A stretch of 64,000 nucleotides of DNA from Druceiella hillmani (GCA_039881145.1 JAYKKI010000015.1:24474501-24538500); one strand, 5' to 3'; shown: positions 1 to 16,863, numbered from the stretch's first letter. Notes: generated from the sequence alone by a model not told the origin. Translations and numbers: made by a program.

Positions 1-332
1 CCATTTTTCTTTTCTCTTAGGTACGAAACCTTAAAAAGCTGAAGTTAAATGAAACGCATATAAAATATAAGCAGAAATTGCACTATGTGCACTATTTAGG
101 AACAGTTAATGACACAGTATATTTATTAAACATTTAAAAATAATAATTTTTCACAGCGTGAATATATTGCCTACTATATATTTCACAGGCGTAAAAACAT
201 TGCGCATATTTCAATATTATTATTTGTCATCATGTAAATATATCTTTACAAATGTAGTAATTAATGCATAATACATTTATTTTTTGTTGTTAGTGTCATG
301 ACTAAAAAATAAATAAGAATAATAAAACTTAC
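1..332. other. non-coding, flank of candidate exon
   Basis: AT-rich sequence. If the exon at 333-463 (minus) is real, this stretch starts the downstream intron of that gene. A pyrimidine run ending in a cttag acceptor-like site lies at 1-20 on the plus strand, but no open frame of convincing composition follows it. Confidence 0.4.
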
Positions 333-463
333 CAACGGAGCCAACACTGTATGTGTTGGCTCCAGGAATTCCGGAAGTTAGCTGAACGGATGCCTTCCCA
401 CAATTTTCCTTAGAAAATTTCTTTCTTATGAACTTCAGTGCGTCTACGAAAATGCCCAAACTT
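333..463 (-). CDS. candidate internal coding exon of an unrecognised host gene
   Basis: A 131-bp segment on the minus strand lies between a good 3' splice acceptor (a T-rich tract, then taatag, just above 463) and a consensus donor (gtaag at 328-332). Between them one frame is fully open for about 43 codons. It has a mixed, soluble-protein composition unlike the AT-rich surroundings: Lys/Arg-rich, then QLTSGIPGANTYSVGSV near the end. The exon would begin with one base completing a codon and end after the first base of a codon (phase 1). Above the acceptor the same frame soon meets stops, and past the donor the sequence becomes AT-rich, as expected for introns. No Met start is needed for an internal exon. 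I do not recognise the protein family. It could also be a chance open frame, but the coincidence of both splice signals and the composition change favours an exon. No partner exons were identified nearby. Confidence 0.45.
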
Positions 464-5521
<5,058 letters not shown>

Positions 5522-5813
5522 TCCTGGGATCAGTCGCCTGATTGTGTCTCATGTAATGATAATATTTGAACTTGCCTGTTTTGTAAAAAAACGCTAGTTT
5601 ATTTTTTGCTTCTCATAATTTACTTCTGTTACAATTCGTTTTATCTATTTGTGTAAAATAGATCTAGTTAACTTAGGATCTAGTAACTTAGGATGTCCAG
5701 TGGCAGATTTTAAAGTTTGAACAAACATAGTTTCTGAACGTAACACATAAGAGGGGCGCGGGGGGTGTCGTTAGAAGCGCAAGCGGTGCGGATGTTTTAG
5801 TAGCTATGGAACA

Positions 5814-6125
5814 GAGCACCGCGCTTTTGCCGTCGAGGCGTACATTTCGAGTGGATTTTCGCTGTCTGTAGCACGCCGTCGATTTAATAATCGTTACGGT
5901 ATTCGTCGATTACGTGAAGGACCATCGATCAACCTCATTCAGTCATGGGTAGCAAGGTTCAGAGCTACAGGATCAACATTAAATAGGCCCAGGCCAGGAC
6001 CTACACCATTGGTAGCCACGGATGAAAATGTCGAGCGTGTTATGGTTTCTGTCGTTGAAAATCCCCGTTTATTAATTTCCAGAAAAAAACATAACCCGAA
6101 ACGGTACCGTACCGTGGCCACCTAG
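5814..6125 (+). pseudogene. mariner-type transposase, N-terminal DNA-binding remnant
   Basis: The frame starting EHRAFAVEAYISSGFSLSVA reads open for 103 codons to a TAG at 6123. It has the N-terminal helix-turn-helix layout of the insect mariner-like transposases that carry a DUF4817-type domain: a first helical block with SLSVARRRFNNRYG, a second with INLIQSWVARFRATGS, then a basic, Pro-rich GRPRP-like linker (LNRPRPGPTP). In the family the part after VENPR leads to further HTH sequence and the DDE/D catalytic core. Here it stops abruptly near residue 95 and jumps to the family's C-terminal sequence in another frame. No convincing Met in frame was found upstream (an ATG at 5806 is out of frame), so the start may also be damaged. 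Confidence 0.75.
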
Positions 6126-6354
6126 GTCACCCGATTTAAGCCCATGTGACTTTTTCTCATGGGGATACTTAAAATCCGTTGTTTACAAAACAAATCCGAG
6201 CACTGTGATGCAACTTAAAGAAAATATTCGAGCCGAAATCAGTAGGATACCCCAGTCGCTCTGCAAACGCGTTTTTGAAAACATGCGTGCTAGACTCGAA
6301 GAGTGTGTCAGACTCGATGGCCGCCATTTGGAAAACGTGGTTTTTAAAAAATAA
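6112..6354 (+). pseudogene. mariner-type transposase, C-terminal remnant
   Basis: The frame opens with PWPPRSPDLSPCDFFLWGYL, the motif that in mariner-type transposases surrounds the third acidic catalytic residue (PPYSPDL.P.D/E). About 60 residues of the helical C-terminus follow (NPSTVMQLKENIRAEI then CKRVFENMRARLEECV), ending at TAA 6352-6354. It overlaps the N-terminal remnant by a few bases in a different frame, which marks the deletion junction at about 6100-6120. The first two catalytic aspartates and their surroundings are absent, so no activity is possible. Confidence 0.8.
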
Positions 6355-6810
6355 AATCCACATTTGTTGTTATAAAGTTAAAATAAACCTACTTTGTATT
6401 AGAGGTGTAGTTTTTTTTTTACAATTTTTCAAACATTGAAATCTGCCGCTGGACACTCTGTATTATTAACTAAATTTTAAATACCGAAATGTAAATCAGA
6501 TGGTTAAACCTCTTAATTTTCATGTTTCTTATTCTGTGTAAACAAAGAAAAGTTAATTCGAGCAATTGTCCGCATAATCTGGCTGCTCTTATGTAGTCAA
6601 GTTGCGACAACGAGATGAAATTTTAAGGATTGCGCGCAAAAAAAATACCGCGCTATGTGCTTAAAGGGCCAAAAAGTACGTAGCCCAAATTGCTTCATTG
6701 TTTAGTTGTAAAACGAACCTCGCTTAAGTGATAATAATGATATTATTCATGTACTAGCTGTGACTATGATTTCTTTCGCGTGATTCAGTATAAGGAAAGT
6801 TATGAGAATT

Positions 6811-7010
6811 TCTTTCATACATTGCTCTTAAGTATAAACTATTACCACACCAAATTTCTCGTGATTGACGAACAAATTAACATGCAGACAGACAAAAATT
6901 CTAAAAGAAGGTTTTCTTGCTTCCTTTATTATTCTTTACGCTAAATCAATCACTCTTTTTAAAATATTTTTCAAATACATAATTTACCTTGTTACAATTT
7001 GATTATATGT
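6811..7010 (+). repeat. dispersed repeat, LINE 3'-tail-like (copy 1)
   Basis: About 200 bp with clear similarity to 55938-56175. Shared blocks include taaactattaccacacc (taagctattgccatacc in copy 2), ctaaaagaaggttttc, ctttacgctaaatcaatc and tctttttaaaatatttttca. The layout, ending in a gattgacgaacaaattaaca and cagacagac stretch before the block, resembles 3' regions of insect LINEs and their SINE derivatives. That assignment is inferred from memory of the pattern. The repeat relationship itself is visible. Confidence 0.65.
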
Positions 7011-7534
7011 GTAAATGAAAATAAAAACAATACAAACTTTTAATTGCACAATTACGGTAATATTTACGGATAACTTTTAAAATAGATTTCCCAAATTAAC
7101 TACTTTCTTATACACCTGATTTTTTAAATGACACTCAAAAATATCAAACCATAATGAACCTTATGCTAACAGCACTGCCAAATGTATTTTTTGGGCATTT
7201 TTGTAAGACTAGATAATTTACACAACACAGGGAAGTAATACTTAACTTGTGTTTTTTTTGTAGATCCCGCTCAGTTTTTTATAGATTACTTTAAAAGTTT
7301 TAATTCTAATTTTTAACGTCCAATATAGCCTCCAAGCTATATTATCGTATCTATGTCTCATTTACGTGATAGTGATAATTCAAGAATATATCTGTTCCAA
7401 AATGTTCTTGCCTAGCTTAAAAAGATCAAGTGTTTTTATTATGTTTTATGATGTATTGCTAAAATATTTTTAAAACATGCAAAAGTTAAAAGATTATCAT
7501 TAAGTAAAACTCAGTCAGGCGAGTGATCCCAGGA

Positions 7535-8464
7535 TTTTTTTTTAAACCATACCCTAATATGCTTAAAGCTTTTATACTGTTTTGACTGTAAATGAATTAA
7601 ATAATTGCCTGACAGGTTTACACTTAAAATATGTGACCATTAGAAATTACTACCATTTTTCTATTGGCTTAATGTTCTTTGCCTTGTGAAGCATACTAAT
7701 GGAAAGTATTACGGTTGATACGTAAGATAGTTATTATTTGTGAAAAAAATCATACATTTTTTTACGGAACAATAAAAATCTTTCTTCGAAAGCTGCAAGA
7801 TAATATTACTTTTGCTTAACTTTAGTAGGAAATCTTCATTTAATTATCAATTACTTACGTACGGTGTGTACGAACGTGTGTGTCAACGAACTAGTATTTT
7901 ATGAAACGGAATGTATATATGACTGAAATATAGTTGGACTAATGTTATCATATATAGTTTACCTGAATTGTGGTTAACCCCAACAAACTAAACTCTTAAT
8001 TCGGATAACCTTATTTAAAAAAAAATGTTTTGAAATGCAAATGTTAACCAACCTTTATCAGAGAAATTAATTTTTCGAATAATACCCCGCCCACATGAAT
8101 GGTAAGGTACTATCAAAAATGTTACTATTTTGAGAGCTTCCTAACTCAGCTATAGAGAATTCTTGTAGTCTCACTTGCAGTAGGTCAAGAGATGAACAAT
8201 TATAACACAACCTAAATCCCAAATATCCATAGCAGGTTTTTTGGGATAGTTAAGATCAAAACTATTAATTTCATGTTGTGCCCCCAGATTCATGTTCGTT
8301 CTGATGAAGACTCGGCCAATGAAAACGAAGGTGGTTTTATAAATAATCTTACAGGTTGACAATTAAATGCCAGGTATAAATTAGTACCGGCATCTACGAG
8401 TACCTCTAAGGAACCGTATCAGACACGCTCCACTTGTCGGGAAAATCTACAAGCCATTGCTGAC
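7535..8464. other. AT-rich non-coding DNA
   Basis: No gene recognised. This leads up to the piggyBac remnant. I looked for a TTAA-bounded terminal repeat of that element and could not define one. Confidence 0.4.
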
Positions 8465-10036
8465 ATTTCTCGCATTTCTCTTACGCTGTATCGCGGTTTT
8501 AGTACGGAGTCTCGTGGTGACCTTACTTCAAGTCGGAGTCGCAAGATTGACGGAAAATCTACAGGTTAAGATGAAGATTGCTTCAATAAACCAGACAGTG
8601 GCGACGAAGACGAACCTTCTCCAATTATATCCGAAAAAATCTCTCAGACCTGAATCAATGATTATTTACGTTGACAACCTCCTGTATTTCCTGAAGGAAA
8701 TTTTAGTGTATTTAAATATAAATTGGCTGTGAAGATGCTAGATTGTTTTCTAGCAGACCTAGTTTTTAATCTCTTGGTAGATCAATCGTAAAAATATGCA
8801 GCATTTCTCAACTGTTCTGATCCAAAATTGTCTTTTGAAGAAATTCAGGTTTTCATTGCAATACTCATTTTATCTGGCTGCAGTAGCCCTTCTAAGAGAT
8901 ATTTTTGGGATCAAGGGGAATACATAGGAAATTCGTAGGTATATAACATGTCATTATTAGTGAGACATATTTATGACAATCATATGTTTCATATATTATG
9001 CGGACAATAATAAGATGGTCGCCATAGAAAAATATGGATGTTGAAACCGCTCATTGACAAAATCGAGGAAAACTTTATTGAATGTTATGTGCCATCTGCT
9101 ACCCTAAACTATGACAAGTCAGCGATAGATTATTTCGGTAAATATAGGCGTAAAAGTTTATCTGTAGTAAACCAATCAGTTTTGGTTATAATACTGGTGC
9201 CCGAATTTTGATTAGGACAAAGTGCTTGGAAAAGCGGCGTCGTCTCTTGTGAAAATGATAGATAACTTGTCTGAAAAGATTAAAGCCTTACCAACAAGTT
9301 TCCATTTCGATAATTTGTTCACCAGTTTCCCACTATTTCCACATTTCAAATCACGAGGGTATGAAGAAAAGGGGAACAGTACGTGAGAACCACCTTCCCG
9401 GTGATATTTCTTTGAGGAGCAAGAAAGATATGCCTAAAGCACAGCTAAGCACTCACATTCACTCAAAAAAGGAAGGGGAAGGTATAATTGTAGTTCGGTG
9501 GAAAGAAAATTCTGCAGTTCAGGCAATGTCAAATTTATATGGTGCAGAACCTGTCTCAAAACGTTAGTCGTTTATGCACAAAGGTAAGAAAAAAAATACA
9601 GGTTCCACGACCAGCTTTTTCAGCACAGATTTGAACTTAAGTACAAACATTTACTGCATAGAAATTAGGGGAAAGAAATGGCGGCGTCCAATTATAACGT
9701 ACCTTTTTAACGCAGACATATCCAACGCTTGGCTACTGTCAAGGCAAGTAAGTAGTACTAACCCAACTAGCTTTCCAAAGTGAAATAGCCCAAATGTACC
9801 TTTTACAGTTTAAAAATGAGTCACGCGGTAGCGGCCGTCCAGCGGTTTTAAAATCATCTAAAACTCGTCACAGATTCAATGACAGCGTAAGTTTTAATGT
9901 TCTTAACCATTTATTGGTTCCTAGTGAATTGCGTTGCAAATTTGTTTTAGAGACTTGTAAGGGCCAGACTAGGCTACAATGCATTAAATTTAACGTGGGG
10001 CTTTGTGTAGCCTGTAATTTACAATTTCACATATAG
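8465..10036 (+). pseudogene. piggyBac-type transposase, degenerate
   Basis: Fragments in several frames follow the order of a piggyBac transposase (DDE_Tnp_1_7 family). First comes an acidic N-terminal stretch (CFNKPDSGDEDEPSP near 8575). Next is LSFEEIQVFIAILILSGC with RYFWDQ (about 8833-8910), then RPLIDKIEENFIECYVPSAT and LNYDKSAIDYFGKY (about 9040-9150, around the first catalytic Asp). Then FHFDNLFTSFPLF near 9302-9332 (second Asp). After that GTVRENHLPGDISLRSKKDM, GEGIIVVRWKENSAV and RGKKWRRPIITYLF lead to a Cys-rich tail (CIKFNVGLCVACNLQFH, stop TAG 10034-10036) matching the C-terminal zinc-binding domain. The family motif with the third Asp (GGVDRMD) cannot be found where expected (about 9610-9650). 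At least six stops or frameshifts break the frame. Length is close to the usual 550-600 residues. The element is inactive. No terminal repeats or TTAA duplication were identified. Confidence 0.85.
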
Positions 10037-13000
10037 AAAATGAATTCAGGCTCAAAATATATGTTACTGTTCTCAAAAAATATGTTTTAATAAATATTTA
10101 CCTAATCTTTACATGAGAAAATAATAAATGCTCTAAATGTTCATTTACATAATAAGTTAATCTTCAGTTATTAATTATTAAATTGTACGTCTAAGACGAA
10201 TTGCATGAGTTAATATGAGACAAGGTATAAGCCTAGCGGTACCATATGGCATTTGCTGTTTTTTTCCAAAAGTAATAACTACAGTAATCTTATAACTATC
10301 AGATATGATTAAGTGAACCCATAATAACAATATATTAATACAGTAAACAATTTTGCGACCCAAAGATAATTCAAGTCATAATGGATTAACATATCTCTAA
10401 GTTTCATATACACGTAAGACGTTTCTATAGCTATGTACGTATGTGTAATGTAACAACAGCCATGGTTCTAAAAAATATTAAATAAATAAAAATTCCGCAT
10501 ATATACCTGTTCCAGGTGGAGGATTCGCTTAGTGCTTCTGTGGTCATATTATACGCTATGATTTTGCTTTATATTACATGCAAAGATTATTTTATTTTAA
10601 ACGTCAACCTTTTCATTATTTATGACGACGCTTTATGGCTCTAATAGTTTTAAAATATAACAATTTGATTTTGAAAAAATAATTTTAATTTTGCAAGTAA
10701 ATGAAAAAAATTGTGTTATTTTGTGGATTGGTTTGAAACAAATAACAAATCTTTGTTTCGTCGAAAAGATTTCACTTTATTTTTATGGTTCCATACCCTA
10801 GAATATTTCATATGTCGATCCGTCTGTTACAGTCGTTTTTTCTCAAAAACAGTTTAACGTTGAAACTTGGCATAATGATAAAGCATATTAACGAGCATAT
10901 ACCTCATTTGACCTCCATATAGTCGAAAGTATTCAAAAGGAAATTATGAAGGTGCCAAAAGATGAACTCAATTTTTTTTATTAATTTCGTGCACTATGAA
11001 GGATAACACTTGAAAAAGCGACTTATAATAATTACAATACTAATCATTTGAAAATTTTATGTACGATATTTCTGGAGGTATTACTGAAACTTCTTCCAGA
11101 ATGCACGATTAACATTAAAGAGAAACTTGTTTCTGTTTACTTTAATGCTTTTAATGGGTTATGTTTTAAAAATAATAAAGTGCAATGATTATTTATTGAA
11201 GTTCAAATCATCATGTTCATCTTATGATCTTTTGTAGCTTTGAATCGCGGTAGAAAATTCATCTTCAACCTTACCCTGGATGTCGACATTATTAACTAGT
11301 TTCTTGAAAGAGACGTTCTTCTGGAAGAGTGATAATATGAAAGGTTTTGTATACAGTCAAATAATGTTATGTCATTTTATTTCTTCTGATGTAATTAAAC
11401 CTTTTAAAGTTTGGATAATTTTCTATTAATACGGCTGCAGAATATAACATGTCTACTCAAATATAACTCTCAATGGCCATATTAATAATAAACCTCAGTA
11501 TAATTTGGAGACACAAATCCTAATGGAGACAACAGGAAAAACCTGAGAACATGTGTTTTTTTATAAGCACAATTCCTACTGCTTAAACCTTCCAGAACTG
11601 ACCGTTCTAAGGGTTCGTTATTCTTTTCCCAATTTAAAAACTTCAAAATGTGAACATCCTAAAATTATTCAGTTAAAAATATCATTGCTAATATGAATCA
11701 TCTCTCAGTGATTTATTAGTAAATAAGAAATAAATAATTTAAATGCATATATTTAAATTATTTCTAGCAAACGTGTTATCATTAAGTTGCATAGCAGCAA
11801 TTCATTTTTTTCATATAAAAATAATTTAAATTTCTTTCTGCTATAAACAAATATCAGGAATAAATAAATGTTTTTACATGTGTATTTACATAAATTTGTT
11901 TACACACGTGCACATTTGTGGCTAAAATTACATTTTGTCGACCCATGAATTGATATTTACACTTTTCTTAAAGCTCTTTATTAAAAAAACAAGTATAATA
12001 GTGCGTAATATTGCGAAAGCCAACGAATATTCCATTAATGAAAGGTCCTCTTTCAAATACTTATTTTAATTAAGGCAATATCCTTTCAAAGACGCAAAAT
12101 GTTTTCAAACTCAATATGTGATCAGAGCAATATATGATTTTCTATTAACTTGACCATCTGTAGCTTCTGTAATGCAAATGAAATATTGACGATGTATTAA
12201 TCCAATCCACTTACCCCTTTGTTGTTGTATAGAGCAAACTGCTTAATATTTTATTACATACATTATCTAATAGAAAATTCTCCTTAAAATAATTTGTCAT
12301 TTGGCTGCTATTTTCAGCGGTGTGTGCCTTTCGTACTCTCCGTAGTCCATTCGGGATAACTTAGGGGGATATTTAGGTATACAGAGAGGAGGAATATCCC
12401 TGGGTTTCCTTTAATCTATTTACCCATATATCGATGCCTGGATGCTAGTTTCCGGTGAGGAAGAAGGAGTAATAAATAAGCTTTAATAAACCTTAATGTT
12501 ATACGAGTACTGGTAGTCGCTTATATTTAACGCTACTAAATATTTTATGCGCAAGGTTTATTAAAAATAAATGTATATGGTATAGGCGTCTCATATTTTC
12601 ATATTTTATATGGTATAATAAAATATTATTAATATTTGCAATTATGACAAAGTCGATAAGTAATTTAATGACAACCTTTTTTTTGCCCAACATTTTATCA
12701 ATACGCTATTCAAATGCTAAAAATATGAGGAATAAAATAACAATGTGAAAAGAGTTTAATACTGTCTCTTTCGTATTGGCGTCACTTAAATTTTTTTTTG
12801 ATTTAATAATAAAATATATCTTTACAAAAATATGTAATTTATAGCTGTTGGAGTATAATGAAAGAGTAAAGTTTTAATAGAATTATATAAACATTCAGAA
12901 ATATTTATGAACATGGTTCATTGTTGGTAATTCGGAAGTAAGGTTGACTTCAGTCTCCCTATAGACATGAAAAAAAAGGTCTGGTATTATGATGGGGCAA

Positions 13001-13286
13001 GTCGAGACCAATGCTAGAGTACTAGAGTTCATTTGTCTTCATTTGCTCGTTCTATATTTTGCATTGGTCTCACAATATGGTTGAGTCAGTATTACTTCAC
13101 TCGGTTCTGTAATTTTGACAAACAAAACACTTTAGTGTTTGTGCATTCACTGTTGGGGTTGCCTTTTCATTTCTATGTCGTTAATAATAGCTCATGTTTC
13201 ATTATTTATAGCTACTTTTTCCCCAAAATTCGTATCTGTCGTCAAGGCAAGGAGACAGGAACAAAAAGGCTCAGTCTATTTATGAA
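10037..13286. other. AT-rich DNA, no gene seen
   Basis: 3.2 kb without a supportable coding region. The segment around 10790-10930 (ccgtctgttacagtcg, ttctcaaaaacagtttaac, gaaacttggcataatgat) resembles a common insect dispersed-repeat type, but no second copy is visible in this window. An inverted pair gagaccaatgc/gcattggtctc lies near 13007 and 13059. Confidence 0.4.
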
Positions 13287-13327
13287 GTCGTTAACTTTGT
13301 GCATAATGGATGAACAAAGTTAACGAC
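13287..13327. repeat. perfect hairpin, 14-bp arms
   Basis: Arms gtcgttaactttgt (13287-13300) and acaaagttaacgac (13314-13327) are exact inverse complements around a 13-nt loop. It lies at the 3' end of a 96-codon open frame (13033-13323) that I do not recognise and do not call. It may be a transposon end or a remnant foldback. Confidence 0.85.
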
Positions 13328-14469
13328 ATCAAATGTTAGCGGTATGTTGGATAAAAATATCGTAAATTTTTCATTAATATTTGGCAGATATAGTTAGTAT
13401 TAAAACTTCAGAAAACTCGTTGGATAGTTAACATATTATAAATCTAAGCCTTTCCCGGACAACTTCATCAATTTGTTGCAACAGGCTTTTGGTCGCCACA
13501 GAATGTCTTGTCAGTCAGTCTCTCCGTTTTCCTTCCGTTTTTTTAATTCAGCTGGTTTAAGGATTTGACGCAATTATAATTACGCAAAATATTTAATTTT
13601 ATTATTTTTATAGTCGCTGAATCCGTGACATTGACTCTTTCTTAGGGTTAGCCCTAACTTTCAATGCTCATAAATTTTATCTGGGCGTGTCAAATTAAGA
13701 GCTCTGGTGGGTGTTTACGTGAAATACATAAAAATTACAAAACTTTTCCACTACGACTGCTATTACGTTCAAATGTTTCTTTATTTTGTGCGCTTAACTA
13801 AATACGAATTTGTTCTTTTTTAATTTTTTTTTAATAAAAGTAAATATTATTTATGTTTTCGACAAAATCGTATTAAGTTACATTTCATTATTCGTCTTGT
13901 TATTTTTTTAAGTAGAGAAAAATATCTATTAACGAATAATTACAAGATGAAAGTTGTCCAAAGTTGCCTAGAATTTGAGTATAATATTCTTTCAACCAAT
14001 CACAATCAGTATCTGAAAAAAATCATTTTATAATAGTTATCTACTTATTTCTTTGATCTAATTTCCAATTTCATTTTCCAAATAACTAAAATTTACATTC
14101 GCCGATTCTTAACGTAACTATCGTATCCCATTTTGAAAATTCCCTACTAATGCATAAAAAGTAAGATTTAATAACAAAATTGCGAATTTCACTGATTATT
14201 TCAAAACAATCAGTTTAAAAAAAGTTTGAAAATATCATGAATATTTTATTATGTATAAAAATTAATTTGAAAAAAAGTTACTAAAAATCAATAGTTTATT
14301 TATCGCTAAAGAATTTCTCACTACTTTCAATGTAAATGTATAATCGCACGCTACATACTGAATTAATATTTAAATAAAAATATTCGTAGTAAATAGTTTG
14401 TAATAACCATTTTTATTTATTTTAAATTTTAGGTTTTTTGGATTAATAAATTACGTAACTTGTATGGTT

Positions 14470-14502
14470 CTAAATGCATTTGTTGGGAACAAATGCATTT
14501 AG
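14470..14502. repeat. perfect hairpin, 15-bp arms, 3-nt loop
   Basis: ctaaatgcatttgtt at 14470-14484 is followed after ggg by its exact inverse complement at 14488-14502. The internal atgcat is itself palindromic. Pairing does not continue outwards, so it is too short for a typical microRNA precursor. Confidence 0.85.
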
Positions 14503-16854
14503 AGCGATGAAACTTATTAGTTTATAATTAAAAAAATTGTAAATTTAAACTTAATATTAAATTTTTAAGGGTGTTCGTACTGCAAGTTTTACGTAACATT
14601 AAATGAGAAAAACGTCATATTTTTAATGCTTCGTAAATTGTTTTTCTCTTATTTAATTTTAATTATTACCATCGATATTTATATTTTAAATGTATAGTAT
14701 CTAATTCCAAATTTAAAGTCAAAATGGCGAAAAAAACTTTATCGGCACAAAAAATGGAATTTATGGTGAGTAAATTTTTTTATGGAGATATTTATGGTAA
14801 GTAATTTTTTTTAATCAAATAAACTGTAATGAAATAATTGCGACCGAGCTTCATTTTTTTAAATAATTTTTCTATAAATCTTTTCATTAAAAACATCAGT
14901 AAGATTTGTTACAATACTAACTAAATTTAACTTGTCTAAAAAATAGAAATGATATTATACTTAAGTAAACTATATAATATTGTCAAAATTTGGCAAAAAC
15001 CTTTCAATCTTTCCATTTTTGCCCAGTGGGAGCCGTGGTCGACTCCCTGCCCCCCACTTAGTAGTCCTCACCCAGCCAATAGGAATAATTGAATAAGGAC
15101 TTATTCTCTACTCTAAGAAATTTGAATTAAACAAAAGTAAAATTCAGTTAAGTCGCAATTATGTAAATAAAAACCCAAAAACAATTTGAAAATAAAGACA
15201 GTGGGATTACCTGATTTCCTTATAAAATACTTTATTATTTTTCTTTTTCTTTTCACTGCTAATAAATTGAACATTTTAATTAAATTTAAATTATTTTTCA
15301 CGAAATGTCTCTATTATTTGAGTACCCTTTTCTTTATAATAAAAAATAAAATAAAATCCACTGGGATCTAATTATTTTTACTTATTTTTATTACTTTTTA
15401 TGTGATTTTAATGGAATGATCAAAACATGTTAGAGGTGTATTTTAATTTGATATAACATTTCAGTAATCAAACATAATTTTAAATTTAATAAAATATTCT
15501 GCCATTTTTCTCCACATTAAGTTTGATATTAAATAGTGACACTTTCAGAAAAAATTATAGTTTTTTAAACAAAACCCATAAAAAATTAGAAGTTTACATA
15601 TAATTTTAAAGATAAATAAATTATTTAGTACTGAATGAAGTTATGATTCAAAATATCCATAATTTACTACACATATATGTTCCAAGTCGATTGCTGTCTC
15701 ATTCGTCATGCGTCAGATATGGGCAAAGGGAATCGTGGTTTAATAAAAACAAATTATATTTATTGAGTTTCCTACGATTTTATGTAATCATAATAATGAT
15801 ATAAATACTTAATATCTTCAATATTTATAAATAAAACTGTCGGCTATAATAATCACATAAATATTGGATTTCATCTAAGTATCTTAAATCAAAGGAGAAA
15901 AAAATGTTATGACGTTTCTAAAACTGTTTTATAAATTGATTGCAATTAAAAATTTTCGTCATGTTATTGAACTTTCCAATGTTCTCAATTTCTTACTTAC
16001 GCCAAAATTATTATACCAAAGCGATAATATTAAGAATAACATTTATCTTATTGATTTTAAGAGTAGTTTTATACTGCACTAAAGCGCTACAAAGATATTT
16101 CCTAATTAATATAATTCAACTTGGGTAAATTAAGAATACATAGATGAGAATTACGAACATAGTGTTTGACCGATGTACCTCAGATGAGCCTTTGTGGGGA
16201 TATTATTCCCGGACCAGTTATTACACTGTTGCACAATGAACTATCATCGGAGCGTTCTTAGTACGTCTGATTTTGATAACATTTGCAGTGTGGCATAAAT
16301 ACTCGTAACCCGGGGAATAATAAGTTAGGTGCAGTATATTACAGTGTAATGCTATGCTGTATCTTTCTGTTCATTTTATTCCTTGTGCATTTGATCGCAG
16401 AACATTTTGCACATTAACCGCAATATTTACAATTCATTTAAAAAAACTCTTGAAAATTTTATATTATTCGTTGCATGAATCGATTCATACCATAAAGAAT
16501 ACCAATGAAATATTATTTTTTCAAATTCACAAAATAGCAATATATTAGAAAATATTTTCATTCCCGTAATTAATAATATAGGTTAATTTGTTATAATACG
16601 TCAGCTAAACTTACTTTTGGGCAGACGATATTTGGTCGACGCGTGATTTAGCATTAATCACCGTTTTAAAAATATTATTGCTACAGAATTCAACTCTATG
16701 CCAAAATATTTTACACGTAATAAATTATGTACGGTAGTTAATCAAAGACTAAATTTATTTCTTAATATTAACCTTAGGTAGGTAGTTACAAACGATACCA
16801 CATAGAAGGCGCTAGTAGTACATTAAATACATTATTTTGATATTAATTCTAACA
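14503..16854. other. very AT-rich DNA ending in the copia 3' LTR
   Basis: No gene recognised. The last 200-400 bases should be the 3' LTR of the copia element that reads leftwards: its first bases on the minus strand (TGTTAGAATTAATATC) start at 16854. I could not place the far LTR edge because no second LTR copy is visible for comparison. Confidence 0.4.
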
Positions 16855-16863
16855 TCTCCCCTT
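16855..16863 (-). other. polypurine tract next to 3' LTR
   Basis: On the minus strand AAGGGGAGA directly precedes TGTTAGAATTAATATC. This is the plus-strand DNA primer site of LTR retrotransposons and fixes the inner LTR edge at 16854/16855. Confidence 0.7.

Larger units (their letters stand above)
5691..6460 (+). mobile_element. Tc1/mariner-type element with intact ends and internal deletion
   Basis: Terminal inverted repeats of about 30 bp are visible: atgtccagtggcagatttta from 5693 and, on the opposite strand at the right end (below 6456), gtgtccagcggcagatttca. TA dinucleotides lie beside both ends (5689-5690 and 6461-6462), as expected for TA-targeting mariners, although the ends differ by about two bases so the exact boundary is uncertain. 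The inside encodes only the N-terminal and C-terminal parts of a transposase. The 770-bp length is roughly 60% of a full mariner. It is a deletion derivative that could once have been mobilised in trans. It lies inside the inverted-repeat segment 5522-7534. Confidence 0.8.
5522..7534. mobile_element. 2-kb segment bounded by ~75-bp diverged inverted repeats
   Basis: The sequence starting tcctgggatcagtcgcctga at 5522-5597 is found inverted and diverged at 7458-7534 (tcctgggatcactcgcctga reading from 7534 inwards). The similarity continues inwards through a shared taatgataat block to about 75 bp, roughly 75-80% identical by eye. This architecture is that of a terminal-inverted-repeat DNA transposon or a large MITE. 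No transposase other than the nested mariner relic (5691-6460) is visible inside, so the host element would be non-autonomous. Superfamily is unknown. I could not fix the outermost base or a target-site duplication. The alternative is two oppositely oriented copies of one dispersed repeat. Confidence 0.5.

Noticed and set aside
13033..13323. 96-codon plus-strand frame
   Set aside because: No recognisable domain, Phe/Ser/Ile-rich composition, and it ends in the hairpin at 13287-13327; more likely non-coding or part of an unidentified repeat.
14724..14770. ATG in good context followed after 14 codons by gtgag, like a tiny first exon
   Set aside because: Composition is Lys/AT-driven, a similar atggtaag occurs just downstream, and no second exon or homology supports it.
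16195..16350. Inverted matches tattattcccgg / ccggggaataata and ttacactgt / acagtgtaa suggesting a MITE
   Set aside because: The two pairs are not nested in a consistent order, so they cannot be the ends of one foldback; left as coincidence or scrambled repeat.
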